In this document: positions 10,370 to 20,067 of the stretch, piece by piece
Position numbering within the stretch: position 1 is the first letter of the stretch
How the letters are laid out: every line of letters starts with the position of its first letter
Source of the DNA: Saprospiraceae bacterium
GTDB taxonomy: Bacteria > Bacteroidota > Bacteroidia > Chitinophagales > Saprospiraceae
Direction: 5' to 3'
DNA length: 64,000 nt
NCBI GenBank assembly: GCA_016714895.1
Contig: JADKBV010000007.1
Location: 124,001 to 188,000, forward strand
Program-made: the position numbers and the translations under genes
Notes under the pieces: generated by a model
Databases searched by the model: none
Seen by the model: the letters and a program-made list of their open reading frames with translations, nothing else
Told to the model about the DNA's origin: nothing

Positions 10370-10582
10370 GCCCTGTTTTCATTTTTTTGGAAAAAATTGA
10401 AATTTTGTTTGTTTTTTAGACAAAAATCATCAAAATGGGATGAATTTTTTGATAAATCAGCAAAGTATTCAAAACTGAATACAAATCATCAATCCGGGAA
10501 TTAAGGTGAATAAGTTACAGTATTTTTTAATTATTTATTACTACGGAATAGTTTTGTGTGTTTATTTGATGATCAATCCTCT

Positions 10583-11578
10583 TTACCCTTCATGCAACAT
10601 TTTCCACAATACATCATTGAGGTGAATCAGTCCTTCTTCTGTAGCTGAAGATATAAATACGTGGGGAATATTGATTTTTAAGTCCTTATCTATCCATGTT
10701 TTGATTTCATCATCGATGAGGTCACATTTGGTAATGGCCAGAAGACGTGGTTTTTCAAGTAACTCCGGATTGTACATTTTGAGTTCGTAGTGCAGAATGT
10801 TGTATTCTTTGTTGATATCCTCGCTATCTGCGGGAATCATAAAAAGTAAAATAGAATTTCTTTCTATGTGTCTTAAAAATCTCAGACCCAAACCTCTTCC
10901 CTGATGCGCTTCTTCAATGATCCCCGGAATATCGGCCATAATATAAGAACCTTCGTCCCGGTATCTCACGATACCGAGGTTGGGCACCAATGTCGTAAAC
11001 GGATAATTGGCTATTTCCGGTTTTGCGGCTGTGACTGCAGCCAGAAGGGAGGATTTGCCGACATTTGGAAATCCGACGAGTCCGACATCAGCCAATACTT
11101 TTAATTCCAGGATTTTCCAGGCTTCTATACCTTCTTCTCCTTTTTGAGCGTAATCCGGAGATTGGTTGGTAGATGATTTGTAATGAGCGTTTCCCTGGCC
11201 ACCCCGACCTCCCGGTACCAGGATGACTTCTTCACCTTGTTCGGTGATTTCAAATTCTACCAAACCGGTTTCGGCATCTCGGGCGACAGTTCCCAAAGGT
11301 ACATCTATATATATATCTTTGCCGAAAGCGCCGGTTTTCATACCTCCGGCACCATTTACTCCGGATGTAGCCGTGATATGTTTTCGGTATTTTAAGGATA
11401 ATAATGTCCATTCATTGGAGTTTCCCCTCAATATAATATGACCTCCTCTTCCTCCGTCTCCGCCATCAGGTCCGCCAAAAGCAGTGGTTTTGTCCCGATG
11501 AAAATGCATAGCACCTGCACCGCCCGAACCGGAACGACAACAAATTTTTACGTAATCTACAAAATTTTGTTCTGCCAA
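10583..11578 (-). CDS. obg: Obg-family GTPase (CgtA/ObgE)
   Basis: Ribosome-associated GTPase acting in 50S maturation and stress control. Residues 1-157 form the glycine-rich Obg fold (GGDGGRGGHI, GVNGAGGMKTGAFGKD). The G domain follows from about residue 159 with P-loop GFPNVGKSS, switch (TTLVP), DIPGIIE, and base-specifying TKCD. The 331-residue length lacks the C-terminal OCT domain, as is usual in Bacteroidota. It lies downstream of adk in the same orientation (gap 82 bp), a conserved neighbourhood in this phylum. Confidence 0.95.
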   Translation of the reverse strand: MAEQNFVDYVKICCRSGSGGAGAMHFHRDKTTAFGGPDGGDGGRGGHIILRGNSNEWTLLSLKYRKHITATSGVNGAGGMKTGAFGKDIYIDVPLGTVARDAETGLVEFEITEQGEEVILVPGGRGGQGNAHYKSSTNQSPDYAQKGEEGIEAWKILELKVLADVGLVGFPNVGKSSLLAAVTAAKPEIANYPFTTLVPNLGIVRYRDEGSYIMADIPGIIEEAHQGRGLGLRFLRHIERNSILLFMIPADSEDINKEYNILHYELKMYNPELLEKPRLLAITKCDLIDDEIKTWIDKDLKINIPHVFISSATEEGLIHLNDVLWKMLHEG

Positions 11579-11660
11579 GACGAGGAATTCTGATAAAAAT
11601 GAATGAAAAATATCTGACTTTTATAATAAGTATAAAAAGTCTCCAAAAAAAATAATTCGA

Positions 11661-12227
11661 TTAATCAATAACAGATGTAATTCTGTTAAATATTTCATCT
11701 ATCGTACCTACACCAAAAATGAGGGAAGATTTTCCTTTGGTGTCGTAATAATCAAAAACCTGTTTGGTTTCCGATTGATATACATGGATACGATTGCGGA
11801 TGATACTTTCGTCTTTGTCGTCCGCTCTGCCGGAAGCTTCCCCTCTTTTGAGCAACCTGACTACCAGTTCTTCTTCAGGAACGTCCAGAGCAATGAGGTT
11901 GGTGACTTCTGTGCCTTTTTCAGCCAGAAAACTATCCAAAGCTTCCGCTTGACGAATTGTACGTGGAAAACCGTCAAAAATAATGCCTGTAACATCAGGA
12001 TTGTCATTCACTTTGTTTTTCAACATACCAATGGTTACTTCATCGGGTACCAACTCACCTTTTGCCATATATTCTTTGGCTTTGAGTCCGAGGGGGGTGT
12101 TATTTCCCATTTCGTAACGAAACAAATCCCCTGTTGAAATGTGGAGAATGTTGTATTTTTTTACCAATAATTCGGCCTGAGTTCCTTTTCCTGAACCCGG
12201 AGGGCCAAACAAAACGATATTGATCAT
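11661..12227 (-). CDS. adk: Adenylate kinase
   Basis: Catalyses ATP + AMP to 2 ADP. P-loop GPPGSGKGTQ is at the N-terminus, followed by the AMP-binding segment (STGDLFR), 'GFPRT' and the LID region with 'GRADD' instead of a zinc-finger LID, giving a short-type enzyme of 188 residues. The start at 12227 (MINIVLFG) is preferred. The -7 box at 12251-12258 would put transcription start close to or inside the alternative upstream ATGs at 12242 and 12293. It lies between an NlpC/P60 lipoprotein gene and obg, all on the minus strand. Confidence 0.95.
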   Translation of the reverse strand: MINIVLFGPPGSGKGTQAELLVKKYNILHISTGDLFRYEMGNNTPLGLKAKEYMAKGELVPDEVTIGMLKNKVNDNPDVTGIIFDGFPRTIRQAEALDSFLAEKGTEVTNLIALDVPEEELVVRLLKRGEASGRADDKDESIIRNRIHVYQSETKQVFDYYDTKGKSSLIFGVGTIDEIFNRITSVID

Positions 12228-12250
12228 GGATTTTTTATTCATTTGAAGGG

Positions 12251-12279
12251 CAAATTTACGAAAAAATTGGCGTAACCAA
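12251..12279 (-). promoter_or_regulatory. adk: Probable adk promoter
   Basis: The minus strand carries TAAATTTG at 12258-12251, an exact TAnnTTTG -7 element, with TTG 18 bases further upstream (12279-12277). It sits 24 bases before the adk start at 12227, which argues for the shorter reading frame. Confidence 0.6.
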
Positions 12280-12295
12280 TGGAACATAGGCAAAG

Positions 12296-12916
12296 TTATT
12301 TATTTGAATCAATAATGTCTACCCCAAATAAAAATCTGGATTCCCAATATGGGGAGCCTACGATGTTGTCCACCTTGACACCGGCTGAGGTCGTACTATG
12401 GATGATTTCTAGTTTATCATTATTGACGGAAGAAACGATGGCAACATGCGAAATTCTTTCTTTATTGCCAAAAAATACCAAATCTCCCGGAATAAGTTTT
12501 TCCCTTGATTTCTGTTTCCCGAGTTTTGCCAGATCGTGTGAAGGCCCTGATATCTGAATGCCGTTTTGCGAAAAAACAAATCCTGTAAAACCACTGCAAT
12601 CAAAACCTGTTTCCGGTTTTTTGCCTCCGGATTTGTAGGGTTTTCCGATATATTGGTGTGCGGATTCGACTATTTTTAACCTTGAAGAAGATACAGAAGA
12701 AGATGATACACTTTTTTTTGTTTTGGATTCAGTATCTTTGGTTTTGTGGGTGTATGTTTTTGACGAAGCTGAAGACCTTTTTGAAATATCCCGCGAATGT
12801 CTTTTTTTGGAAGAGCTGTATTTTGATCCTCTCTGGGTGGAAGAACAGGAAGAAAGTGACACAACAGCGATTAAAAACCACAGGCTGCACAATAAAATGA
12901 CCGGTCTTAAAAACAT
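12296..12916 (-). CDS. NlpC/P60 (C40) cell-wall peptidase lipoprotein
   Basis: Predicted peptidoglycan endopeptidase anchored as a lipoprotein. The N-terminus has a signal with lipobox VSLSSC (Cys near residue 24), then a Ser/Lys-rich flexible linker of about 60 residues. The C-terminal NlpC/P60 domain carries the catalytic Cys in 'TGFDCSGF', the His in 'ISHVAIVSS' and a third polar residue in 'IIHSTTS'. The length of 206 residues is typical of the small Spr/YafL-like class. It is followed by adk after 68 bp; rpsT upstream is insulated by a terminator. Confidence 0.9.
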   Translation of the reverse strand: MFLRPVILLCSLWFLIAVVSLSSCSSTQRGSKYSSSKKRHSRDISKRSSASSKTYTHKTKDTESKTKKSVSSSSVSSSRLKIVESAHQYIGKPYKSGGKKPETGFDCSGFTGFVFSQNGIQISGPSHDLAKLGKQKSREKLIPGDLVFFGNKERISHVAIVSSVNNDKLEIIHSTTSAGVKVDNIVGSPYWESRFLFGVDIIDSNK

Positions 12917-13121
12917 ATTAATAATATTGTTAATATATAATAAGCAAAAATTGTGCCGTTTAACAAAATCATGGCAATGTTCAGTTGACGTTTTACCATT
13001 GATGTGGACAGGAATTACATCATCAGAAAGCAGAAATATGCTTCAAAGGCTAAAAAAAGTATTGGTAGTTTGTTTTTGCATCCCTTTACAAGACCCAAAT
13101 ATTTTTTGATGTATACAAACG

Positions 13122-13160
13122 AAAAAAGGTGTGCTCTCTTGATGAGGGCACACCTTTTTT
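13122..13160 (-). terminator. Rho-independent terminator after rpsT
   Basis: Stem AAAAAAGGTGTGC / GCACACCTTTTTT with a short loop lies 18 bases beyond the rpsT stop codon. The A/T-rich stem base provides a U-run in both directions, so it may act bidirectionally, though only rpsT reads into it from nearby. Confidence 0.85.
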
Positions 13161-13177
13161 ACGATTAACGGGTGATA

Positions 13178-13429
13178 TTATAGACTGTTGACGAATTTTG
13201 TCAACTTCGATTTTAAATTTGATGCTTTGTTTTTATGCCAGGTATTCTTTTTGGCCAATTTGTCGACCATACTTACTACCTTTGGTAAAAAGGTTGTTGC
13301 ATCAGCTTTATCTGTCATTTTACGCAACTTTGCGATTGACGTTCTTGCTGATTTTTTATAATAACGGTTTCTGATTCTGATTTTCAGATCCTGTCTTATT
13401 CTTTTTTTAGAGGATTTATGATGTGCCAT
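13178..13429 (-). CDS. rpsT: 30S ribosomal protein S20
   Basis: An 83-residue very basic helical protein starting MAHHKSSKKRIRQD, the usual S20 N-terminus. It ends with the conserved 'HKNKASNLKSKL' helix that contacts 16S rRNA. It is a single-gene unit with its own promoter (13466-13473) and terminator (13122-13160). Upstream is the divergent GH16 gene. Confidence 0.97.
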   Translation of the reverse strand: MAHHKSSKKRIRQDLKIRIRNRYYKKSARTSIAKLRKMTDKADATTFLPKVVSMVDKLAKKNTWHKNKASNLKSKLTKFVNSL

Positions 13430-13465
13430 AAATTATTAAAATTTGATACTTTCTAAATTGGAGTG

Positions 13466-13473
13466 CAAAAATA
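13466..13473 (-). promoter_or_regulatory. rpsT: -7 element of the rpsT promoter
   Basis: TATTTTTG on the minus strand matches TAnnTTTG and is followed by GCA, as in many ribosomal promoters of Bacteroidota. It lies 37 bases before the start codon. No clear TTG at the ideal -33 spacing was seen. Confidence 0.6.
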
Positions 13474-13697
13474 GTGCTATTCTTCAACTAGAGAAACTTT
13501 TTTCAAAAAAATATTCAAAAATTTTATCAATGTCGTGTTTTTTGCAAATATTTGACCCGTTCTTCAAAAATATAGGTATGTTGACCGATCAAAAATCAGG
13601 TTTTATCACCCTGACATAAAAGAAGATCATACCTTATTTTGTATAAATAGCGCAAATTTTTGATTTATGATTCCGTCGGATCTTTTAAAAATATAAA

Positions 13698-14654
13698 ATG
13701 TATCGGTTGAAAAATGTATATTTCCTTCCTTTAGTATTGGTGCTTATGACCATTCATGGCATCACTGCTCAAAAAAATCTGGTTAAAACAACTGTAACAA
13801 ATTCCGATTTTTGTGATCTCGGGTATTACCAATTGGTTTTTACGGACGAATTTGAAGGTCAGACCCTGGATACCAACAAATGGTATACCTATTATCCATA
13901 TGGAGACAATGACACAAAAGATTCCTGTGGTTTTTGCAGAACCCATGCTTCCGCGAATGTATACCTCGATGAAAACTGTGTGTTGAAGGACGGAAAATTG
14001 CATCTTTTGACTAAAGAACAACCCATCCGTTGGTTTGACAGGGATTTTCGACATACTTCAGGCATGGTACATTCAAAACAGACCTTTACCCGATATGCCA
14101 AATATGAAATGCGTTGTAAACTGCCAAAGGGTAAACAACATTGGCCGGCATTCTGGGTTTTTGGTTGGAATACAGAGATCGATATTTTCGAATTTCCGTG
14201 CAAAGGCACTACAAAACTGGAGTTTTCTATCCACAATTGGTTGAGCAGAGCCTGTGACAATGATAATCCGAAAAAAAACAAACCCTGTTACAGCAACCGC
14301 TCCAAATTGGTGGAATTTGGAACGGATTTTTCTGATGACTACCATATTTTTAGCATGGAATACGAACCTCATCTCATCAAATTTTATATCGACAACGTGA
14401 TGGTCAGGGTAGTGCCTAAATATTACACGCTCAAAAAGAAACCAATTTATCAATGTTATCTGCCACCGGGTGAATATTATATGGATCCTGCTTTTCCCAA
14501 TCCGGGGGAACCGGTTCAGGTCATAGCCAATAATTCTGTTTGTTGGGAACATAAAGAAAAAAATCCTGTTTTTCCGAATACCATGGAAATCGATTATATC
14601 CGGGTATTTCAAAAAACCATTCAAGACGGTTTGTTTGTCAAACAATTACCATAA
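13698..14654 (+). CDS. Secreted GH16-family beta-glucanase-like hydrolase
   Basis: Predicted extracellular endo-beta-glucanase/laminarinase-type enzyme of 318 residues. A signal peptide ends near 'GITAQ'. The GH16 jelly roll follows ('VFTDEFEGQTLDTNKW', 'YARYEMRCKLPKG..WPAFWVFG'). The catalytic motif is 'EIDIFEF' (nucleophile Glu, assisting Asp, acid/base Glu), equivalent to the family's EIDxxE. The C-terminus 'MEIDYIRVFQK' is the normal last strand. There is no T9SS sorting domain, so it is probably periplasmic or released by another route. It is followed closely by the broken HAD gene. Confidence 0.88.
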   Translation: MYRLKNVYFLPLVLVLMTIHGITAQKNLVKTTVTNSDFCDLGYYQLVFTDEFEGQTLDTNKWYTYYPYGDNDTKDSCGFCRTHASANVYLDENCVLKDGKLHLLTKEQPIRWFDRDFRHTSGMVHSKQTFTRYAKYEMRCKLPKGKQHWPAFWVFGWNTEIDIFEFPCKGTTKLEFSIHNWLSRACDNDNPKKNKPCYSNRSKLVEFGTDFSDDYHIFSMEYEPHLIKFYIDNVMVRVVPKYYTLKKKPIYQCYLPPGEYYMDPAFPNPGEPVQVIANNSVCWEHKEKNPVFPNTMEIDYIRVFQKTIQDGLFVKQLP

Positions 14655-14663
14655 ATCCATCTC

Positions 14664-15256
14664 ATGATAAAAAATATAATTTTTGATTTTGGCGGTGTTT
14701 TGTTGGATTTAGATTTTCAACGAACGTATGATGCTCTTTCTTTTTTGAGCATATTAAAAAACTGGTTTGGGAATTTGAAACCGGAAAAATGAATACAGAA
14801 ACGTTTATATGGAATATTCAACATCTTTGTTCCGACCCCAAACCTCAGGGTTATGATGTCGTTTTGGCCTGGAATGCTATGTTGCTTGGTTGGGATGATA
14901 AAAAATTTGAATTTCTGGATCAATTGCGAAAAAAGTATAAGGTTTTTTTACTGAGCAATACCAATACCCTACATCTTGAATGGGTAGGAAGAGATTTGAA
15001 ATCAAAACATGGCATTACCGATTTTGAAACCCGTTTTTTTGACAAAACGTATTATTCATATGAAATAGGTTTGCATAAGCCGGATCCGGCTATATATCAA
15101 TATGTTTTGTCGGACGCCGGCATTAAGGCTGAAGAAAGTGTTTTTATCGATGATTCTATGGTTAATATTCAGGCTGCTGCTGCTCTGGGTATTCACGTGT
15201 ATCATCACCGTCCTGAAAAGGATCTGATTGAGGTCTTCAAAAAACACGGATGGTAA
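14664..15256 (+). pseudogene. HAD-family hydrolase gene with frameshift and small deletion
   Basis: The ATG at 14664 opens a frame encoding MIKNIIFDFGGVLLDLDFQ, the HAD motif I with the nucleophile Asp, then stops at 14790. A second frame (-1) carries the rest of the protein: 'FEHIKKLVWEFETGK', WNAMLLGW, motif II 'LLSNTNT', motif III Lys in 'LHKPDPAIY', and motif IV 'FIDDSMVN'. The switch lies at about 14737-14746 in a T-rich tract. The joined product is about nine residues shorter than I expect between motif I and the FETGK helix. So more than one base may be lost, although a T-TTT-TTG slippery heptamer sits exactly at the switch. Downstream translation could restart at 14789 but would lack the nucleophile. 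Confidence 0.8.
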
Positions 15257-15259
15257 TAT

Positions 15260-15733
15260 ATGATGGAAAAAAGTATCAAAAAATGGAATCGCGATAATGC
15301 CGCAATCAATATTGAACGTTATTGTGCTTATCAGGAAAGGTGCCACGATGAAGTCCGAACAAAATTATTATCTCACGGCATTTACGGCGATTTTTTAGAA
15401 GAATTGATCAGTGATTTGATTCAAAACAACTTTTTGAATGAAGAAAGATTTGCCGTAATGTACGCCGGCGGTAAGTTCAGGATAAAAAGATGGGGCAGGA
15501 TTAAAATTCAACAGGCACTTAAACAAAAAGGAGTTTCGTCCTATTCAGTTCGGGTAGCGTTGGAAAATATTAAAGATGAAGATTATGCAGAAGCTATCCG
15601 GTATTGGATTCAAAAAAGAGGTAATGGCAAAACGGATTTTGATTACGAAGAAAAAAATGATATGGTCCGTTATATTTTATCCAAAGGATTTGAAACCGAT
15701 TGGATTATAAAAATATTGAATGAACTAAAGTAA
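15260..15733 (+). CDS. recX: RecX-family regulator of RecA
   Basis: A 157-residue, all-helical, basic protein with three RecX-type three-helix repeats: 'CAYQERCHDEVRTKLLSHG', then 'LIQNNFLNEERFAVMYAGGKFRIKRWGRIKIQQALKQKGVS' (written in parts), then the C-terminal 'VRYILSKGFETDWI'. RecX binds RecA filaments and limits recombination. The start at 15260 or 15263 cannot be separated. It begins 3 bases after the HAD remnant, so both were probably co-transcribed from the GH16/HAD side. Confidence 0.88.
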   Translation: MMEKSIKKWNRDNAAINIERYCAYQERCHDEVRTKLLSHGIYGDFLEELISDLIQNNFLNEERFAVMYAGGKFRIKRWGRIKIQQALKQKGVSSYSVRVALENIKDEDYAEAIRYWIQKRGNGKTDFDYEEKNDMVRYILSKGFETDWIIKILNELK

Positions 15734-15795
15734 GATTTGTTGATTTACCTTTTCTGCCGGTTAAACAGCAATGTTTTTTCCTTAAGGAATATTGT

Positions 15796-18700
15796 TTATT
15801 CAATCTTAATGACTGAAAAAGTTTCTTTTCTAGTATCTGAAAATACATGTAAAACATACATTCCGGAGACCATATCGTGGTTTAAGTTTATATCAAAAAA
15901 ACCTTGACCGGACGGGATAAACTGATCTTTTTGCTCCAGGATGATTTTGCCCGAAATATCTGATAAAACATAACTTATGTTCATCTCATGCTCAAGGGCA
16001 TATTGTATGCTGATTACATCACTCACCGGATTGGCTGTTAATGAAAATCCGGATTTTTCTATGTTATTTACTATGTCTGTCACAGACAATACAGATAACG
16101 GAAAGGTGCTTTCGTCGGCATAATATTCTGTTGACAGCCAATGTATGTCATTTGCCGGAAATATCATAGAGGCATTGTCCGGAACGTTGATTTGAACCAT
16201 AACCTCTTCTTCGGAGAGTTGTATGCTTTTATCTGTGTAACAAAGTAGTTTTATGATAACTGAATCTTTGTCAGATGGTGTGATATGATGAAAAAAGTGA
16301 ACACCATTTTTTTGAAAAGAAGAGCTGATCGTCCACAATTCAGGTTGATATTTTTTTGGAACTTTCATAAATATCTGAAAGCCATCCAATGATTTTTCGG
16401 CACTATTACGTAATGTCCAGGTGGGTCCGTCTTCTGTTTTATTATGTAATATTTCGAAATGATGTTTTTGATTTCGGCTTTCAGGATCATAATTTCTGAA
16501 TCCATTCTGAAAGCTGTTGTCCACATCGCCCATTTTTACTGCGACAAAATTCTGTTGGGTAGAAGGAGATCGGGTAACGATGGTGTCTTTGAATTTTTCG
16601 CCCAAAGGACCAAACGGAAATTCATAGGTTTCATCTACAAAAACCCAGGAAGGTACATTGTTTGGAAACTGAGTTCTGGTTCCTAAAATGATTTTGCGTA
16701 TCTCTACCAGATCGAGTGAATTGATGCTTCGCGAACGATTGACGTCAGCGGCAATCCATTGGTAGGGGCTAGAAAATTCTTTGAGTCCCAGAATATGGCG
16801 TTGTGTGAGTATCAGGTCAAGTCCTGAAATACCTCGTTCTACTTCCGTCAATAATTGTGGCTTTAAAACATATTCAAACTCTGTAGTGACCTGAGGAATG
16901 CTGAAGATTCCCTGCGCATTTGGGTGAGCTGTTGCAAATTCTGTTTTTCCTTCGATATTAAAACGAACATGAATGCCATCCGGTGTAAAGCCGGTTGTGG
17001 TAGATACCTTTCCTGAAATATCGCCAAAAGTTATATCATCCTGACATACATCATGATTATCCGTAAGGTAAATGCTTACAGAACAAAAATCCTGATTGCC
17101 ATTATGATCGGTGACAAACATATCTACCAATACTTCACCTGCGATGCCGTCATTCAGATCGTCACAGGAAAGAAAGGCCACCTGATCCGCCGTATCTGCT
17201 GAAAATGAAAAAACCAAATTTTGTTGTTGGGTACAATTATCAAAACTACCCAGATTCATGTCTGAAGCCCAGATTTCGGCCTGGTGGGTTGTTTCATCGA
17301 GGGTCATGCTGACCTGTGAACGACAATAAGGTGTTGGTTTTTTGCAATCCCTGGTGGTAATCAGTTGTTTGCATGAGGTCACATTGCCGCAATTATCCCA
17401 AACGGTCCAGGTGATACTATGATTTCCCAGGGGAATCGGCCTGTCAAAATTCCGGGAAGGACCGGTAAAATTTATTGTTCCGTCATTGTCCGAATCAAAT
17501 TGATACTGATAGGTGAGGGCATCAGCCGGCGTACAATCGTCAGTTGCAGCAGCTTGTAAAAAGACCGCTTCGGCACCACAATTATCACCATAAAAACAAA
17601 TTAAGGTATCTCTGCATCCTGACAACAGGGTAGGAGGTGTTGTATTGTGAATTTTTATTATTTGGGTAAACGGTCCCCATTTGCCATTTTGGGTGGTTTG
17701 GTCAAACTGGCACCAATCGATGACGTACCAATTTCTGAATATTTTGACGCAGGCACTGTCAGCCAGGTAAAACGGCTGGTCTTCGTAGTAAGAAGCGATG
17801 GTCGAACAACTGGTGTTTTTATATTTTGGAGCTCCCGATACACTGGTGTCCACATCAGAGATTTTACATCCCTGACCGGTATAATGTTGTGGCCATGTGA
17901 TATCAACATAATCAAAAGGATCAGGATTTCGTAAGGTTATGATTTGGGTACAGGAATCCTTAAGATTGCCCTTGTCGGTTGCGATAAAAGTTCTTTCAAT
18001 GGTGCCTTTAAAACATTGAACGTTTATTTTTTCTCTTTTTGTGATGTTTATTGTACAATTGTCGGTAGCGAGACCATCCTGTCCTACGATTCCCTGATTG
18101 ATTCTGTCAAAGATAATGATGGGTTTTCTGTCAGCCGGTATGGTGACCACTTTTCCGTAAAGATCCGGATTTTGAGGATCGTAGGCGTTGTCACAACTGA
18201 TAGTGATGTGGGATGGACAGGTGATGACCGGCTTAATTTTGTCTTCCACCTCAATTTCTACATGGCAGGTATTGACCAGACCATGAATATCAGTGACCTG
18301 AAGACTTATGTGTTGAAGGGTTCCCACATCTGCACAACAAAAATCTGCAAAAGGCCGCCAATCTAAAGATTGACCACACGAACTGTTTTTACGTCTGACT
18401 TCAAATTTTTGAATACCACAATTATCCCAACTGCCGTCATCGAGAGAAGTGGCAAAAAGTCGGGCATTTCCGAATGGATCAACTGATATTTTGGTGTCTT
18501 TATCACATACAGGTATCGGAGGAGCTACATCCAAAACCCTCATTTGTAACGAACATTGAGCTGTATTCTGACAGGCATCGATGAGAATATATGTAACAAT
18601 ATAATTGCCCAAAGGCAGGTTGTTGATGTAGTAATTTTGATTTGAAAAAAACAGATTGGCATTAAAATTCTGGCCTGAAGTATTAGAAATGGTGACCAAA

Positions 18701-20067
18701 GTCTGGTAATCACTACAATCTGTCACAAATTCCGGCAAAGGTAATGTTTCCTGTCCGGTAGCACATTGGTAAAAACCTGTTCCTACAGTAAAGTCTTCCG
18801 GACAAACAAATGAAGGCGCTAATTTATCTTTGACCAGGATGATTTGATTTCTTGTCACACTTTCCTGAGAACACCATTCAATCACAAACCACGAACGGGC
18901 GATCTTAAATCCGGCACCACATGTTTCAAATCTGAGGTCCGTCATAATGATCCCGATATTGTCGCACATTCCTCCTGTAGGGATTCCTGTAGTGTCTGTC
19001 GAAGGATGTCCGTTTGGAAAAACAGGGAAAGTATCCAGACAATCAAAAGAAGGTGCCTGGACATCATCAAATGAAGGCGGGAAGGTGATTTCTGTCAGGC
19101 TTGTTTTTCGGATGAAGATGGTTTGAAAACAAGTGCTTAGGTTTTGGGATTCATCTTTGGCGCTCCATTGGCGGGTGATGATTTTGTCGAATACCGGAAT
19201 CGAACAATCTCTTTTTTGAATAGATTCTGTATAGGTCAATTGTACCTGACCACATGCATCCCAATTCCGGACATATATTTTTCCGTTTCTGATGCTGTCG
19301 ACTGTAGCACCTGTAGGAACCGGCAATCCTAATTGTAGCGGAGCAGCATCTTCAAGGCAGGAAATGGTATCATTTTTACAGACGAAAATCGGCGGATAAT
19401 AATCATACACCTGAAGGTTGCCCTGACAAAAGTGGCTGGTACAGGCATGTCCGACACGGAAGGTTATGTTTTGTTTGAGGTGCTCCTTAGTCAGCAGATT
19501 ATTCGGAATAATCTGATTGTTTTTGTCAAACATGGTTACCGTATAGTCATCATAAGGCATTCTCGGATTGGCCACGAGGACATCAGCTTCCAATTCTATG
19601 GTACAATCAAAATTCAGCGAAACCTGAAGATTGGTATTACAAACCAAAGTAGGAGGAGGAGGAAAAGATATGCGCACCTGATCAGAAACCTGAACTTTCG
19701 GACCATTGGTACCGGTGATCGGGTCGAGATCCGGGTCATCAGAAACCAGGGTAAGGGTAAAACCACCATTGGCATTATCCAGGACACCCGGCATGTACAT
19801 TGTTGCTACTGAAAAACGCGAAGATGTTGTAAAACCCGGAACAAATCTGCCATCTCCTGAAGTAAACCAAAATCCATTGGAAACTTCACCGGTGATGTAG
19901 GCGTCCAGTTGAGAGAGTTCTATTGACGAACCCGGACAAAGATTGGTATCTTCCCCTGCATACACCTGAATGGCCGAAACCCCGACAAGTGATTCCGGGG
20001 TTTTGTGATCAACAGTCATCAAAAGAACTGTTGCTGCTACCATCCATATATAGAGGCGGTTTTTCAA
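15796..20067 (-). CDS. Giant T9SS-secreted HYR-like protein with dockerin-like pair
   Basis: A 1,423-residue exported protein. After the N-terminal signal it contains repeated HYR/Ig-like modules recognisable by '(K/D)..PP.(F/V).CP.D' starts and 'D.CGN.(S/A)(T/S)C' ends. Near residues 1,090-1,160 is a dockerin-like segment: GISGLDLILTQRHILG, then DVNRSRSINSLDLVEIRK, resembling a pair of Ca-binding F-hand motifs. The last ~85 residues (LTANPVSDVISI, SDISGKII, SGMYVLHVF) form a T9SS type A sorting domain. It belongs to the same family as the protein at 53,714-56,389. Matrix or adhesion function is inferred; no catalytic domain was seen. Confidence 0.85.
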   Translation of the reverse strand: MKNRLYIWMVAATVLLMTVDHKTPESLVGVSAIQVYAGEDTNLCPGSSIELSQLDAYITGEVSNGFWFTSGDGRFVPGFTTSSRFSVATMYMPGVLDNANGGFTLTLVSDDPDLDPITGTNGPKVQVSDQVRISFPPPPTLVCNTNLQVSLNFDCTIELEADVLVANPRMPYDDYTVTMFDKNNQIIPNNLLTKEHLKQNITFRVGHACTSHFCQGNLQVYDYYPPIFVCKNDTISCLEDAAPLQLGLPVPTGATVDSIRNGKIYVRNWDACGQVQLTYTESIQKRDCSIPVFDKIITRQWSAKDESQNLSTCFQTIFIRKTSLTEITFPPSFDDVQAPSFDCLDTFPVFPNGHPSTDTTGIPTGGMCDNIGIIMTDLRFETCGAGFKIARSWFVIEWCSQESVTRNQIILVKDKLAPSFVCPEDFTVGTGFYQCATGQETLPLPEFVTDCSDYQTLVTISNTSGQNFNANLFFSNQNYYINNLPLGNYIVTYILIDACQNTAQCSLQMRVLDVAPPIPVCDKDTKISVDPFGNARLFATSLDDGSWDNCGIQKFEVRRKNSSCGQSLDWRPFADFCCADVGTLQHISLQVTDIHGLVNTCHVEIEVEDKIKPVITCPSHITISCDNAYDPQNPDLYGKVVTIPADRKPIIIFDRINQGIVGQDGLATDNCTINITKREKINVQCFKGTIERTFIATDKGNLKDSCTQIITLRNPDPFDYVDITWPQHYTGQGCKISDVDTSVSGAPKYKNTSCSTIASYYEDQPFYLADSACVKIFRNWYVIDWCQFDQTTQNGKWGPFTQIIKIHNTTPPTLLSGCRDTLICFYGDNCGAEAVFLQAAATDDCTPADALTYQYQFDSDNDGTINFTGPSRNFDRPIPLGNHSITWTVWDNCGNVTSCKQLITTRDCKKPTPYCRSQVSMTLDETTHQAEIWASDMNLGSFDNCTQQQNLVFSFSADTADQVAFLSCDDLNDGIAGEVLVDMFVTDHNGNQDFCSVSIYLTDNHDVCQDDITFGDISGKVSTTTGFTPDGIHVRFNIEGKTEFATAHPNAQGIFSIPQVTTEFEYVLKPQLLTEVERGISGLDLILTQRHILGLKEFSSPYQWIAADVNRSRSINSLDLVEIRKIILGTRTQFPNNVPSWVFVDETYEFPFGPLGEKFKDTIVTRSPSTQQNFVAVKMGDVDNSFQNGFRNYDPESRNQKHHFEILHNKTEDGPTWTLRNSAEKSLDGFQIFMKVPKKYQPELWTISSSFQKNGVHFFHHITPSDKDSVIIKLLCYTDKSIQLSEEEVMVQINVPDNASMIFPANDIHWLSTEYYADESTFPLSVLSVTDIVNNIEKSGFSLTANPVSDVISIQYALEHEMNISYVLSDISGKIILEQKDQFIPSGQGFFDINLNHDMVSGMYVLHVFSDTRKETFSVIKIE

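Noticed and set aside
12917..13120. Possible small gene upstream of the NlpC/P60 gene
   Set aside because: Open frames here overlap the coding region antisense and have no start signal or recognisable product.
14720..14800. Programmed -1 frameshift in the HAD gene
   Set aside because: A slippery heptamer is present, but the product would be shorter than expected and HAD hydrolases are not known for this; reported as a broken gene instead.
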